Shown: positions 24,805 through 33,388 of the stretch, piece by piece
Layout of the letters: each line of letters opens with the position of its first letter
How positions within the stretch are numbered: position 1 is the first letter of the stretch
Origin: Sphaerisporangium cinnabarinum
GTDB taxonomy: Bacteria > Actinomycetota > Actinomycetes > Actinomycetales > Cellulomonadaceae
NCBI GenBank assembly: GCA_003052455.1
Contig: QAPD01000004.1
Coordinates: 1 to 64,000, forward strand
Direction of reading: 5' to 3'
Length of the DNA: 64,000 nucleotides
Translations under genes and position numbers: made by a program
Notes under the pieces: model-generated
What the model saw: only the letters and a program-made list of their open reading frames with translations
Told to the model about the DNA's origin: nothing
The model's database searches: none

Positions 24805-25041
24805 ATGGCGACCGTCCGCTACTTCGCCGGCGCGCGCGACGCCGCCGGCACCGAGACCGAGACCGTCGACGCGGCGACGGTCGGCGAGCTGCACGCCGCC
24901 GTCGTCGCCCGGCACGCGGCGCTCGCCGACGTGCTGCCGCGCTGCTCGCTCCTCGTGGGAGGCGTCCGCGCGACGAGCGACGACACCCGGATAGCCGAGG
25001 ACGAAACGGTCGACGTCCTCCCCCCGTTCGCCGGCGGCTGA
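24805..25041 (+). CDS. moaD: molybdopterin synthase sulfur carrier subunit MoaD
   Basis: This is a ubiquitin-fold sulfur carrier of 78 aa ending in the required Gly-Gly (PPFAGG). In its thiocarboxylated form it supplies sulfur to the MoaE-containing molybdopterin synthase. Typical parts are VRYFAGARDAAG at the N-terminus and VDVLPPFAGG at the C-terminus. ATG 24805 lies 3 bp after the mobA stop, and moaC-mobA-moaD form one tight unit. No moaE is visible here, so the large subunit must be encoded elsewhere. Confidence 0.9.
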   Translation: MATVRYFAGARDAAGTETETVDAATVGELHAAVVARHAALADVLPRCSLLVGGVRATSDDTRIAEDETVDVLPPFAGG

Positions 25042-25073
25042 CCCCGCCCGGCTGACCCCGCCCCGTGCCGAGC

Positions 25074-25119
25074 AGGCGGTCCTGGCTCGTCACCGTCCCG
25101 GGACCCGCCGCGACCGCCT
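25074..25119. terminator. possible bidirectional terminator between moaD and mogA
   Basis: AGGCGGTC (25074-25081) and GACCGCCT (25112-25119) are exact inverted arms of 8 bp around a 30-bp loop, in the 105-bp gap between convergent genes. The long loop makes it a weak candidate. Confidence 0.35.
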
Positions 25120-25146
25120 GGTCGGCGCGCCCCGACGGCCTGGTCG

Positions 25147-25656
25147 TCAGTGGTCGCCGCCGTCGAGCTGCGCGAGGACGTGCGGCAGGAGCGGCTCCAG
25201 GACGGCCCAGCCGTCGCGCACCCCGCCCGTGGAGCCCGGGAGGTTGACCACGAGCGCGCGCCCGTGCGGGCCGGGCGCGACCCCCGCGACACCGCGCGAC
25301 AGCACCGCCGCGGGGACGTGCTCCGCGCCGCGGCGACGCAGCTCCTCCGCGATGCCCGGGACCTCCTGCGCCAGCGCCTCGCGGGTGCCCTCGGGCGTGA
25401 GGTCGCGCGGCCCGACGCCCGTCCCCCCGGTCGTGAGGACGACCCGCGCTCCCCCGGCCAGCGCCCGGGCGACCGCGTCGCGGACGGTGGCGACGCCGTC
25501 GGGCACGAGGTCGGTGACGACCGCCCAGCCCGCCGCCGCGAGCAGCCCCGCGAGGAGCGGTCCCGAGCGGTCTTCCGCCTCGCCGCGCGAGCAGCGGTCG
25601 GACACGGTGACGACGGCGACGGTCGCGTCCGCGGGCCGTCCGGTGGGTGCGGTCAT
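25147..25656 (-). CDS. mogA: MogA/MoaB-type molybdopterin adenylyltransferase
   Basis: This 169-aa MoCF-domain protein activates molybdopterin by adenylylation before MoeA adds metal. Motifs are VVTVSDRCSRGEAEDRSGP at the start, VVLTTGGTGVGPRDLTPEGT in the centre (the TTGGTG substrate loop), and VVNLPGSTGGVRD near the end. ATG 25656 is used; its ribosome site is weak. It is convergent with moaD and divergent from the narG unit, sharing a 133-bp promoter gap with the narG leader ORF. MogA and MoaB cannot be separated on length alone. Confidence 0.9.
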   Translation of the reverse strand: MTAPTGRPADATVAVVTVSDRCSRGEAEDRSGPLLAGLLAAAGWAVVTDLVPDGVATVRDAVARALAGGARVVLTTGGTGVGPRDLTPEGTREALAQEVPGIAEELRRRGAEHVPAAVLSRGVAGVAPGPHGRALVVNLPGSTGGVRDGWAVLEPLLPHVLAQLDGGDH

Positions 25657-25789
25657 GGCGCCACGGTAGCGAGCCGGGCCCTGCCCGGCGGGGACGGGAC
25701 CGCAGGGCGCGCTCACCGCGCGCGATCCGGACGGCCTGGGCATAGTGGCAGTGGACCGACCGCCGCACCTGCTCGCCCAGGAGGCTCGT

Positions 25790-25885
25790 ATGTCGTACCT
25801 GTCCGTGCCGTCATCGCCGCCGGCGCGCCGCCCCTGGTGGCGCCCGGTGGTCTCCGCCGCGGCGGGCGGCTGGAGCCCGGCATGA
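25790..25885 (+). CDS. 31-codon leader ORF coupled to narG
   Basis: A short frame starts at ATG 25790, 6 nt after a near-perfect ribosome site (CCAGGAGG at 25778-25785), and encodes a Pro/Arg/Trp-rich 31-aa peptide beginning MSYLSVPSSPPARRPWW. Its TGA at 25883-25885 overlaps the narG ATG at 25882 (ATGA). narG itself has no good ribosome site at the usual distance, so ribosomes finishing the leader probably restart on narG. Whether the peptide has a job or only loads ribosomes is unknown. It matches no family that I recognise. Confidence 0.6.
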   Translation: MSYLSVPSSPPARRPWWRPVVSAAAGGWSPA

Positions 25886-28800
25886 CGACGACGTCGGAGG
25901 GACCGGTCGAGGACGCGCTGCTGCGGCTCGGCAAGCACCTCAAGCGCGGGAAGGTGTCCGACGACCTGCGGCAGGTGTTCCTCACGGGTGGCCGCCAGGG
26001 CGACGTGTTCTACCGCGACCGCTGGTCCCACGACAAGGTCGTGCGCTCGACCCACGGCGTGAACTGCACCGGGTCGTGCTCGTGGAAGGTGTACGTCAAG
26101 GACGGCATCATCACGTGGGAGACCCAGCAGACCGACTACCCCTCCGTGGGGCCGGACTCGCCCGAGTACGAGCCGCGCGGCTGCCCCCGCGGCGCCGCGT
26201 TCTCCTGGTACACCTACTCCCCCACGCGCGTGCGCTACCCCTACGTGCGCGGCGCGCTGCTCGACGCCTACCGCGCGGCCCGCGCCGCCACGGGCGACCC
26301 GGTGCTCGCGTGGCGCAAGGTCACGACGGACCCCGCCACCGCCCGCGCCTACAAGGCGGCGCGCGGCAAGGGCGGCCTCGTGCGCGCCACGTGGGACGAG
26401 GCGGCGGAGATCGTCGCCGCGGCGCACGTGCACACGATCGCGGCGTACGGGCCCGACCGCATCGCGGGGTTCTCCCCGATCCCCGCCATGTCGATGGTCT
26501 CCCACGGGGTGGGCGCGCGGTTCGTCCAGATGCTCGGCGGCACCATGCTCTCGTTCTACGACTGGTACGCCGACCTGCCCGTCGCGTCCCCGCAGGTGTT
26601 CGGCGACCAGACCGACGTCCCGGAGTCCGCGGACTGGTGGAACTCGACGTACTGCATCATGTGGGGCTCGAACGTCCCCGTGACCCGCACGCCCGACGCC
26701 CACTTCATGACCGAGGCGCGCTACCGCGGCCAGAAGGTGATCGTCGTGTCGCCCGACTACGCGGACAACACGAAGTTCGCCGACGAGTGGCTCGCCCCGC
26801 ACCCGGGCACGGACGGCGCGCTCGCCCAGGCCATGGGCCACGTGATCCTCACGGAGCACTACGCGCAGCGCCGCACCCCGCAGTTCGCGGAGTACGCGGC
26901 CCGCTTCACGGACCTCCCCCACCTCGTCGTGCTCGAGGAGCACGACGGCGGCTCGGGGTCGGGCACGACCTACGTGCCCGGGAAGTTCTTCACCGCGGCG
27001 GACCTGCCCGACGGCGTCGGGCGCCCCGGCGACGACGGCGCCGGCTCGGCGAACGCGCGCTTCAAGACCGTCGTGCTCGACGCGGACGGCACCCCGCGCG
27101 TCCCGCACGGGAGCCTCGGCCACCGCTACGGCGAGGCCGACGCCGGGCGGTGGAACCTCGACCTCGGCGACATCGACCCGCTGCTCTCGGTCGCCGACCC
27201 GCACGGCGTCTTCTGGGGCTCCCCCCAGACGCCTCCCACCCGCGACACCGTCCCCGAGCGCCCGCTGTCGCCCGACCAGGGCTCTCCCCCGGCCGACCAG
27301 GTCTCTCCCTCGGACGACCCGGGGTCTCCCTCGGCCGACCACTCGTACGAGACGGTCGCCGTCGGGCTGCCGCGGTTCGACCTCGACCCGGCACCGGGCG
27401 ACGACGCGGGCGCGCACCTGGGCGGTGCGGGCGTCGTCGTGCGCGGCGTGCCGGCGCGACGCGTCGGCGGGCGGCTCGTCACGACGGTGCTCGACCTGCT
27501 GCTCGCGCAGTACGGCGTGAACCGGCCGGAGCTCGGCCTGCCGGGCGAGTGGCCCGCGGGGTACGACGACGACGCGACGCCCGCGACCCCGGCGTGGCAG
27601 GAGCGGTTCACGGGCGTCCCGGCCGCAGCCGCCGCGCGCATCGGGCGCGAGTTCGCGCAGAACGCGCTCGACTCGGGCGGGCGCTCGATGATCATCATGG
27701 GCGCGGGCACGAACCACTGGTTCCACTCCGACACGATCTACCGCGCGATGCTCGCGCTGACCACCCTCACGGGCTGCCAGGGCGTCAACGGCGGCGGGTG
27801 GGCGCACTACGTGGGGCAGGAGAAGTGCCGTCCCGTCACGGGGTGGGCCCAGTACGCGGGCGGCCTCGACTGGTCACGACCGCCGCGCCAGATGATCGGC
27901 ACCGCGTTCTGGTACCTCGCGACGGACCAGTGGCGCTACGACGGCCTGCCCGCGGACGCGCTCGCGTCGCCGCTCGCGCAGGGCCAGTTCTCCGGGCGCA
28001 CGACGGCGGACACGCTCGTCGAGTCCGCGCAGCGCGGCTGGATGCCGAGCTACCCGACGTTCGACCGCAACCCGCTCGACCTCGTGGACGAGGCCCGCGC
28101 GGCGGGCAAGGAGCCGGCGCAGCACGTCGTCGACGAGCTCAAGGCCGGGAACCTCCGGTTCGCGTGCGAGGACCCCGACGACCCGGCGAACTTCCCGCGC
28201 GTCGTCACGGTGTGGCGCGCGAACATCCTCGGGTCGTCGGGCAAGGGCAACGAGTACTTCCTCCAGCACCTCCTGGGGACGGACGCCGCGGTCAACGCCG
28301 CGGAGTCCGGCCCCGAGCGGCGCCCGCGGTCGATGACGTGGCGCGAGGAGGCGCCGCGCGGCAAGCTCGACCTGCTCGTCACGCTCGACTTCCGGATGAC
28401 GTCGACGACGCTGTTCTCGGACGTCGTGCTCCCCGCCGCGACCTGGTACGAGAAGCACGACCTGTCCTCGACGGACATGCACCCGTTCGTGCACTCGTTC
28501 AACCCGGCGATCGACCCGCCGTGGCAGACGCGCACGGACTTCGACATCTTCCACACCGTCGCGGCGAAGGTCTCCGAGCTCGCGGTGACGCACCTCGGCG
28601 TGCGGGAGGACCTCGTCGCCGCCCCGCTCGCGCACGACACCCCGGACGAGATGGCCGTCCCGCACGGCGCGCTCACCGACTCGGGGCGGCCCGTGACGGA
28701 GCGCGAGCTCGTGCCGGGCGTGACGATGCCGAAGCTCGTGGTCGTCGAGCGCGACTACCCGGCGTTCGCCGCGCGCATGGCCGCGCTCGGCCCCCTCACC

Positions 28801-29817
28801 GAGAAGGCGGGCATGGCGACCAAGGGCGTGCAGTTCTCGCCCGGGCCGGAGGTCGCGGACCTCGGCCGGCGCAACGGCCTCGTGCCCGACGGCCCCGCCG
28901 CCGGACGTCCGCGCCTCGACCGGGACACGCACGCGTGCGAGATGATCCTCGCCCTCTCAGGCACGACGAACGGTCGGCTCGCCGTGCAGGGCTTCGAGCA
29001 CGTCGAGCGCCGCACGGGCACGCCCCTGGCGGACCTCGCCCGGGACGAGCAGGGCAAGCGCGTGACGTTCCCGGACGTCCAGTCCCGCCCGACGCCGGTC
29101 ATCACCTCGCCCGAGTGGTCGGGCTCGGAGCACGGCGGGCGCCGGTACTCGGCGTTCGTCGTCAACGTGGAGCGGCTCAAGCCGTGGCACACCCTCACGG
29201 GTCGGCAGCACTTCTACCTCGACCACGACTGGATGATCGAGCTCGGGGAGCACCTGCCGGTGTTCCGGCCGCCGCTCGACATGCACCGGCTGTTCGGCGA
29301 CTCGCCCGTCGTGGGCGACACCTCGCCGTCGGGCTACCCGGGGTCCGCCGGGCACGCGGAGGTCGCGGTGCGGTACCTGACCCCGCACAACAAGTGGGCG
29401 ATCCACTCGGAGTACCAGGACAACCTCTTCATGCTGTCGCTCTCGCGCGGCGGGCCCGGCATCTGGATGAGCCCGGCCGACGCGGCCAAGATCGGCGTCG
29501 CGGACAACGAGTGGGTCGAGGCGTACAACCGCAACGGCGTCGTGGTGGCGCGCGCGATCGTCAGCCACCGGATGCCCGAGGGCACGGTCTACATGTTCCA
29601 CGCGACCGACCGCACGATCGACGTCCCGCTCGCCGAGACGTCGGGCCTGCGCGGCGGGATCCACAACTCGCTCACACGCATCCTGCTCAAGCCGACGCAC
29701 CTCGCGGGCGGGTACGCCCAGCTGTCGTACGCGTTCAACTACCTCGGGCCGACCGGGAACCAGCGCGACGAGATGACGGTCGTCCGGCGCCGGAGCCAGG
29801 AGGTGCGGTACTCGTGA
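25882..29817 (+). CDS. narG: respiratory nitrate reductase, catalytic subunit NarG
   Basis: NarG reduces nitrate at a bis-MGD molybdenum centre on the cytoplasmic face of the NarGHI complex. The length is 1311 aa against about 1,250 in E. coli. The N-terminal [4Fe-4S] site is seen as STHGVNCTGSCSW with the later EPRGCPRGA. The Mo-ligand Asp lies in VPESADWWNSTY, followed by MWGSNVPVTRTPDAHF. Other close matches to E. coli are GWAHYVGQEK, NILGSSGKGNE and THLAGGYAQLSYAFNY. Residues 465-485 are three heptads encoded by the 21-bp repeat family, sitting in a Pro-rich insertion. The start overlaps the leader ORF stop, and narH follows after 55 bp. Confidence 0.96.
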   Translation: MTTTSEGPVEDALLRLGKHLKRGKVSDDLRQVFLTGGRQGDVFYRDRWSHDKVVRSTHGVNCTGSCSWKVYVKDGIITWETQQTDYPSVGPDSPEYEPRGCPRGAAFSWYTYSPTRVRYPYVRGALLDAYRAARAATGDPVLAWRKVTTDPATARAYKAARGKGGLVRATWDEAAEIVAAAHVHTIAAYGPDRIAGFSPIPAMSMVSHGVGARFVQMLGGTMLSFYDWYADLPVASPQVFGDQTDVPESADWWNSTYCIMWGSNVPVTRTPDAHFMTEARYRGQKVIVVSPDYADNTKFADEWLAPHPGTDGALAQAMGHVILTEHYAQRRTPQFAEYAARFTDLPHLVVLEEHDGGSGSGTTYVPGKFFTAADLPDGVGRPGDDGAGSANARFKTVVLDADGTPRVPHGSLGHRYGEADAGRWNLDLGDIDPLLSVADPHGVFWGSPQTPPTRDTVPERPLSPDQGSPPADQVSPSDDPGSPSADHSYETVAVGLPRFDLDPAPGDDAGAHLGGAGVVVRGVPARRVGGRLVTTVLDLLLAQYGVNRPELGLPGEWPAGYDDDATPATPAWQERFTGVPAAAAARIGREFAQNALDSGGRSMIIMGAGTNHWFHSDTIYRAMLALTTLTGCQGVNGGGWAHYVGQEKCRPVTGWAQYAGGLDWSRPPRQMIGTAFWYLATDQWRYDGLPADALASPLAQGQFSGRTTADTLVESAQRGWMPSYPTFDRNPLDLVDEARAAGKEPAQHVVDELKAGNLRFACEDPDDPANFPRVVTVWRANILGSSGKGNEYFLQHLLGTDAAVNAAESGPERRPRSMTWREEAPRGKLDLLVTLDFRMTSTTLFSDVVLPAATWYEKHDLSSTDMHPFVHSFNPAIDPPWQTRTDFDIFHTVAAKVSELAVTHLGVREDLVAAPLAHDTPDEMAVPHGALTDSGRPVTERELVPGVTMPKLVVVERDYPAFAARMAALGPLTEKAGMATKGVQFSPGPEVADLGRRNGLVPDGPAAGRPRLDRDTHACEMILALSGTTNGRLAVQGFEHVERRTGTPLADLARDEQGKRVTFPDVQSRPTPVITSPEWSGSEHGGRRYSAFVVNVERLKPWHTLTGRQHFYLDHDWMIELGEHLPVFRPPLDMHRLFGDSPVVGDTSPSGYPGSAGHAEVAVRYLTPHNKWAIHSEYQDNLFMLSLSRGGPGIWMSPADAAKIGVADNEWVEAYNRNGVVVARAIVSHRMPEGTVYMFHATDRTIDVPLAETSGLRGGIHNSLTRILLKPTHLAGGYAQLSYAFNYLGPTGNQRDEMTVVRRRSQEVRYS
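27274..27345 (+). repeat. 21-bp repeat array inside narG, in frame
   Basis: Three perfect-length units begin GACCAGGGCTCTCCCCC (27274-27294), GACCAGGTCTCTCCCTC (27295-27315) and GACCCGGGGTCTCCCTC (27316-27336), and a fourth starts GACCACTCG. Unit three shares 17 of 21 bases with the thiB-thiP unit at 5585-5605. Each unit encodes seven residues of the form D-Q/P-G/V-S-P-S/P-A/D. This is the only coding copy of the family that I found. Confidence 0.85.
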
Positions 29818-29872
29818 CGCGGACGGACGCAGCAGGCGGCCTCGGGCCGACCGGCCGGGAGGGGGTGACGTC

Positions 29873-31729
29873 GTGCGGGTGATGGCGCAGATGTCGATGG
29901 TCATGAACCTCGACAAGTGCATCGGGTGCCACACGTGCTCGGTGACGTGCAAGCAGGCGTGGACGAACCGCACGGGCGTGGAGTACGTGTGGTTCAACAA
30001 CGTCGAGACGCGTCCCGGGCTCGGGTACCCGCGCACCTACCAGGACCAGGAGCGCTGGCAGGGCGGCTGGGTGCGGACGAAGAAGGGCCGGCTCAAGCTC
30101 CGCGCCGGCGGCCGCCTGAAGAAGCTCGCGACGATCTTCTCCAACCCGAAGCTCCCCTCGATCCACGACTACTACGAGCCGTGGACCTACGAGTACGACA
30201 TGCTGCTCTCGTCGCCGCAGGGGCAGCACACGCCCGTCGCCCGGCCGAAGTCGCTGCTCACGGGCGGTGACATCAACATCTCGTGGTCCGCGAACTGGGA
30301 CGACGACCTCGGCGGCTCGACCGCGACCATGCAGGACGACCCCGTGCTCCAGCACATGTCGGAGCACGTGGCCACCGAGCTCGACAAGACGTTCATGTTC
30401 TACCTGCCGCGCATCTGCGAGCACTGCCTCAACCCGGCGTGCGTCGCGTCGTGCCCGTCGGGCGCCATGTACAAGCGGGCCGAGGACGGCATCGTGCTGG
30501 TCGACCAGGACCAGTGCCGGGGCTGGCGCATGTGCGTCACCGGGTGCCCGTACAAGAAGGTCTACTTCAACCACAAGACCGGCAAGGCCGAGAAGTGCAC
30601 GCTCTGCTACCCGCGCATCGAGGTCGGCCTGCCGACCGTGTGCTCGGAGACGTGCGTCGGGCGCCTGCGCTACCTCGGCCTCGTCCTCTACGACGCCGAC
30701 AAGGTCACCGAGGCCGCGAGCGTGGAGGACGAGCACGAGCTCCTCGCCTCGCAGCGCGCCGTCTTCCTCGACCCGAACGACCCGGAGGTCGTGGCCGCCG
30801 CACGTGCCGAGGGCATCCCCGACGACTGGATCACGGCCGCCCAGCGCTCGCCGATCTGGGACCTCGTCTCGCGCTACGAGGTCGCGCTGCCCCTGCACCC
30901 CGAGTACCGCACGCTGCCGATGGTCTGGTACATCCCGCCGCTGTCCCCCGTCGTCGACGTCGTCGCCGCCTCCGGGAACGACGGCGAGGACGGCCGCACC
31001 CTGTTCGCCGCGATCTCGAAGCTGCGCATCCCGCTCGAGTACCTCGCGGGGCTGTTCACCGCGGGCGACACCGCCCCGGTCGAACGCGTGCTGCGCCGTC
31101 TGGCCGCCATGCGGTCGTACATGCGCGACATCAACCTCGGCCGGGAGGCCGACGAGCAGACCGCGGCCGCGGTCGGCATGACCGGTGCCCAGGTCCAGGA
31201 GATGTACCGCCTGCTCGCCGTCGCGAAGTACGAGGACCGGTACGTCATCCCGACCGCGCACACCGAGATCGCGCGCGAGCTCGACGAGCTGTCCTGCTCC
31301 CTCGACTACGACGGCGGCCCCGGCATGGGCGGCATGGGCCTCACGGGCGGCGGCCCGTTCGGCGAGACGTCGGGCAGCCCGGTGCCGGTCGCGGTCGAGA
31401 ACTTCCACGTGCTCCAGGCGCGGCAGACGGCGGACTCGCCCTACGGGCCGTCGACCCCCGGTCGCGTCAACCTCCTCAACTGGGACGGCAACGGGCGACC
31501 GCCCGGCCTCTTCCCGCCGGGCGAGGGGCCGGAGCCGGGCGACGTGTCGGGCGCGCCCGGCGGCGTCACGCCGGGCGGCCCGGGCTCGTTGCCAGGCGGG
31601 CGCCAGGACGCGCGGCACGACACGATCCCCGGTCCCCCGGCGCCCGGTGGACCGGCGCCCGGCGGGCCGACGGGCGGTCCCGCGCCCGGGAGCGGTCCCG
31701 GCGTCGAGCCCGACGGAGGCACCCGATGA
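29873..31729 (+). CDS. narH: respiratory nitrate reductase, iron-sulfur subunit NarH
   Basis: NarH carries electrons from NarI to NarG through four Fe-S clusters. Cys groups are in order: CIGCHTCSVTC, CEHCLNPACVASC, CRGWRMCVTGC (a Trp in place of one Cys marks the [3Fe-4S] cluster) and CTLCYPRIEVGLPTVCSETC. At 618 aa it is about 100 longer than E. coli NarH. The excess is mainly a C-terminal Gly/Pro-rich tail after about residue 475. GTG 29873 lies 8 nt after GGGAGGGGG; ATG 29882 is an alternative. Its stop overlaps the narJ start (ATGA). Confidence 0.95.
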   Translation: MRVMAQMSMVMNLDKCIGCHTCSVTCKQAWTNRTGVEYVWFNNVETRPGLGYPRTYQDQERWQGGWVRTKKGRLKLRAGGRLKKLATIFSNPKLPSIHDYYEPWTYEYDMLLSSPQGQHTPVARPKSLLTGGDINISWSANWDDDLGGSTATMQDDPVLQHMSEHVATELDKTFMFYLPRICEHCLNPACVASCPSGAMYKRAEDGIVLVDQDQCRGWRMCVTGCPYKKVYFNHKTGKAEKCTLCYPRIEVGLPTVCSETCVGRLRYLGLVLYDADKVTEAASVEDEHELLASQRAVFLDPNDPEVVAAARAEGIPDDWITAAQRSPIWDLVSRYEVALPLHPEYRTLPMVWYIPPLSPVVDVVAASGNDGEDGRTLFAAISKLRIPLEYLAGLFTAGDTAPVERVLRRLAAMRSYMRDINLGREADEQTAAAVGMTGAQVQEMYRLLAVAKYEDRYVIPTAHTEIARELDELSCSLDYDGGPGMGGMGLTGGGPFGETSGSPVPVAVENFHVLQARQTADSPYGPSTPGRVNLLNWDGNGRPPGLFPPGEGPEPGDVSGAPGGVTPGGPGSLPGGRQDARHDTIPGPPAPGGPAPGGPTGGPAPGSGPGVEPDGGTR

Positions 31730-32481
31730 GGGCGCGCTCCCTGCTCCCGACCCCGGCGCTGCGGCCCGGGGCACGGCCTCGGGGGCCGCAGCCCGACCAC
31801 CTGGCCCCGGTCGCGACGTCGGCCGCCCAGCGCCGCACCGCCCACATGGCCGCGTCGCTGCTGCTGGCCTACCCGGACGAGGACGTGCTCGCCGCGGTCG
31901 ACGCCGTCCGCGCGTCCGCCCCGAGCCTGCCCGGACCGGTCCGCGAGCGCCTGGAGGACTTCTGCGACGTCCTGACGGCGTCGGGCGGGCCGGGCCTGCG
32001 CGAGCTCCAGGCGCGGTACGTCGCGACGTTCGACCTCAAGCGGAAGTGCTCGATGTACCTGTCGTACTACGCGGCAGGCGACACGCGCCGACGCGGGACG
32101 GCGCTCGTCGCGTTCGTCGAGGCGTACCGCGCGGCCGGATGGGAGGTCACGGGCTCCGAGCTCCCCGACTACCTCCCGACGGTGCTCGAGTTCTCGGCCC
32201 GGACCACGGGGGACGACGCGACGATCGCGGCCGGTCTGCTCGCGTCCCACCGCGACGGCATCGAGGTGCTGCGCACGGCGCTCGAGAGCGCGCGCAGCCC
32301 GTGGACGGGGCTCGTCGAGGCCGTGTGCCTCACGCTGCCGCCGCTCGACGAGCGCACGCAGCAGCGGTACGTCGAGCTCGTGACGGCGGGGCCGCCCGCC
32401 GAGCTCGTGGGCATGGAGCCCTTCGCGCTCGAGCCGTACGGCACGGGCGCGCCCGACCGGACGGGAGGTGCGGTGCGATGA
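31726..32481 (+). CDS. narJ: nitrate reductase assembly chaperone NarJ
   Basis: NarJ is a cytoplasmic chaperone that holds apo-NarGH until the Mo cofactor is inserted and the complex docks on NarI. The protein is 251 aa. The TorD/NarJ-type helical core starts near residue 35 with AASLLLAYPDEDVLAAVDAV, then LQARYVATFDLKRKCSMYLSYYAAGDTRRRG and the family block ELPDYLPTVLEF. The first 30 or so residues are Pro/Arg-rich and extra. Both ends overlap neighbours by ATGA, tying its synthesis to NarH and NarI. Confidence 0.93.
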   Translation: MRARSLLPTPALRPGARPRGPQPDHLAPVATSAAQRRTAHMAASLLLAYPDEDVLAAVDAVRASAPSLPGPVRERLEDFCDVLTASGGPGLRELQARYVATFDLKRKCSMYLSYYAAGDTRRRGTALVAFVEAYRAAGWEVTGSELPDYLPTVLEFSARTTGDDATIAAGLLASHRDGIEVLRTALESARSPWTGLVEAVCLTLPPLDERTQQRYVELVTAGPPAELVGMEPFALEPYGTGAPDRTGGAVR

Positions 32482-33236
32482 ACGGGGTGAGCACCGGAGA
32501 GGTCCTGCTATGGGTCGTGTTCCCGTACGTGACGTTCGCGGTGTTCGTCGTGGGCTCGGTCTGGAGGTACCGGTACGACAAGTTCGGGTGGACGACGCGG
32601 TCCAGCGAGCTCTACGAGAAGCGGCTGCTGCGCCTCGGCTCGCCGCTCTTCCACTTCGGCCTGCTGTTCGTGATCCTCGGGCACCTGCTGGGGCTCGTGA
32701 TCCCCGAGTCGTGGACGGAGGCGGTGGGGATCCAGGAGGTCGCCTACCACTTCGTCGCGACGTACATGGGGTCGGTCGCGGCCGCCGTGCTCGTCGCGGG
32801 CCTGCTCATCCTCGTCTACCGCCGCCGCACGTCCGGCCCCGTCTTCCGCGCGACGACGCGCATGGACAAGACGATGTACGTGTTCCTCGCGGCGTCGATC
32901 CTGCTCGGGTCGTGGGCCACGGTGCAGACGCAGCTCCTCGCCGACGGGCTCGGGTACGACTACCGCCAGACCATCTCGCCGTGGTTCCGCTCGCTCTGGT
33001 ACCTCCAGCCGCAGCCCGAGCTCATGGCGGGCGTCCCGGCGGCGTTCCAGCTCCACATCGTCGCGGCGAACCTGCTGTTCATCCTGTGGCCGTTCACGCG
33101 GCTCGTGCACGCGTTCTCCGCCCCGGTGCCCTACGTGTTCCGCCCGTACGTCGTGTACCGCTCGCGCGACGCGTCGGTCGCCGCGCGCGCCCCGCGGCCG
33201 GGCTGGGACCCGTCGGAGCGCCCGCGCTCGCGCTGA
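32478..33236 (+). CDS. narI: respiratory nitrate reductase, cytochrome b subunit NarI
   Basis: NarI is a diheme membrane protein that oxidises menaquinol and passes electrons to NarH. It is 252 aa with five membrane segments. Heme-ligand His residues are expected in SPLFHFGLLFVILGHLLGL (helix 2) and FQLHIVAANLLFILWPFTRLVHAF (helix 5, read in two parts). SVWRYRYDKFGWTTRSSELYE is a family-typical cytoplasmic loop. It is the last gene of the nar operon, and ATG 32478 overlaps the narJ stop. No strong terminator hairpin follows. A CCGTCGG / CCGACGG inverted pair lies about 45 bp downstream. Confidence 0.95.
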   Translation: MNGVSTGEVLLWVVFPYVTFAVFVVGSVWRYRYDKFGWTTRSSELYEKRLLRLGSPLFHFGLLFVILGHLLGLVIPESWTEAVGIQEVAYHFVATYMGSVAAAVLVAGLLILVYRRRTSGPVFRATTRMDKTMYVFLAASILLGSWATVQTQLLADGLGYDYRQTISPWFRSLWYLQPQPELMAGVPAAFQLHIVAANLLFILWPFTRLVHAFSAPVPYVFRPYVVYRSRDASVAARAPRPGWDPSERPRSR

Positions 33237-33388
33237 CCTCCGGGGTCCCGTCCGGCCGGTCCGGGTGACCCGGGTCGGCGCCCGTCGGCGGGTGAATTCG
33301 GCCCGACGGCGTCCCCAGGACCCCCTGCGACGCCCTCCTTCCCGGGGCGGTCACCCCGACCGCGACCGTCTCCGGAAGAGGTTCCCGC

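Noticed and set aside
25147-27807. A long leftward frame antisense to narG
   Set aside because: Only the part at 25147-25656 is a real protein (MogA). The remainder is an antisense shadow of narG with no domain.
25882-33236. Nitrite oxidoreductase (NxrAB) instead of nitrate reductase
   Set aside because: The gene order narG-narH-narJ-narI, the membrane diheme NarI and the cytoplasmic-type NarG motifs match respiratory nitrate reductase.
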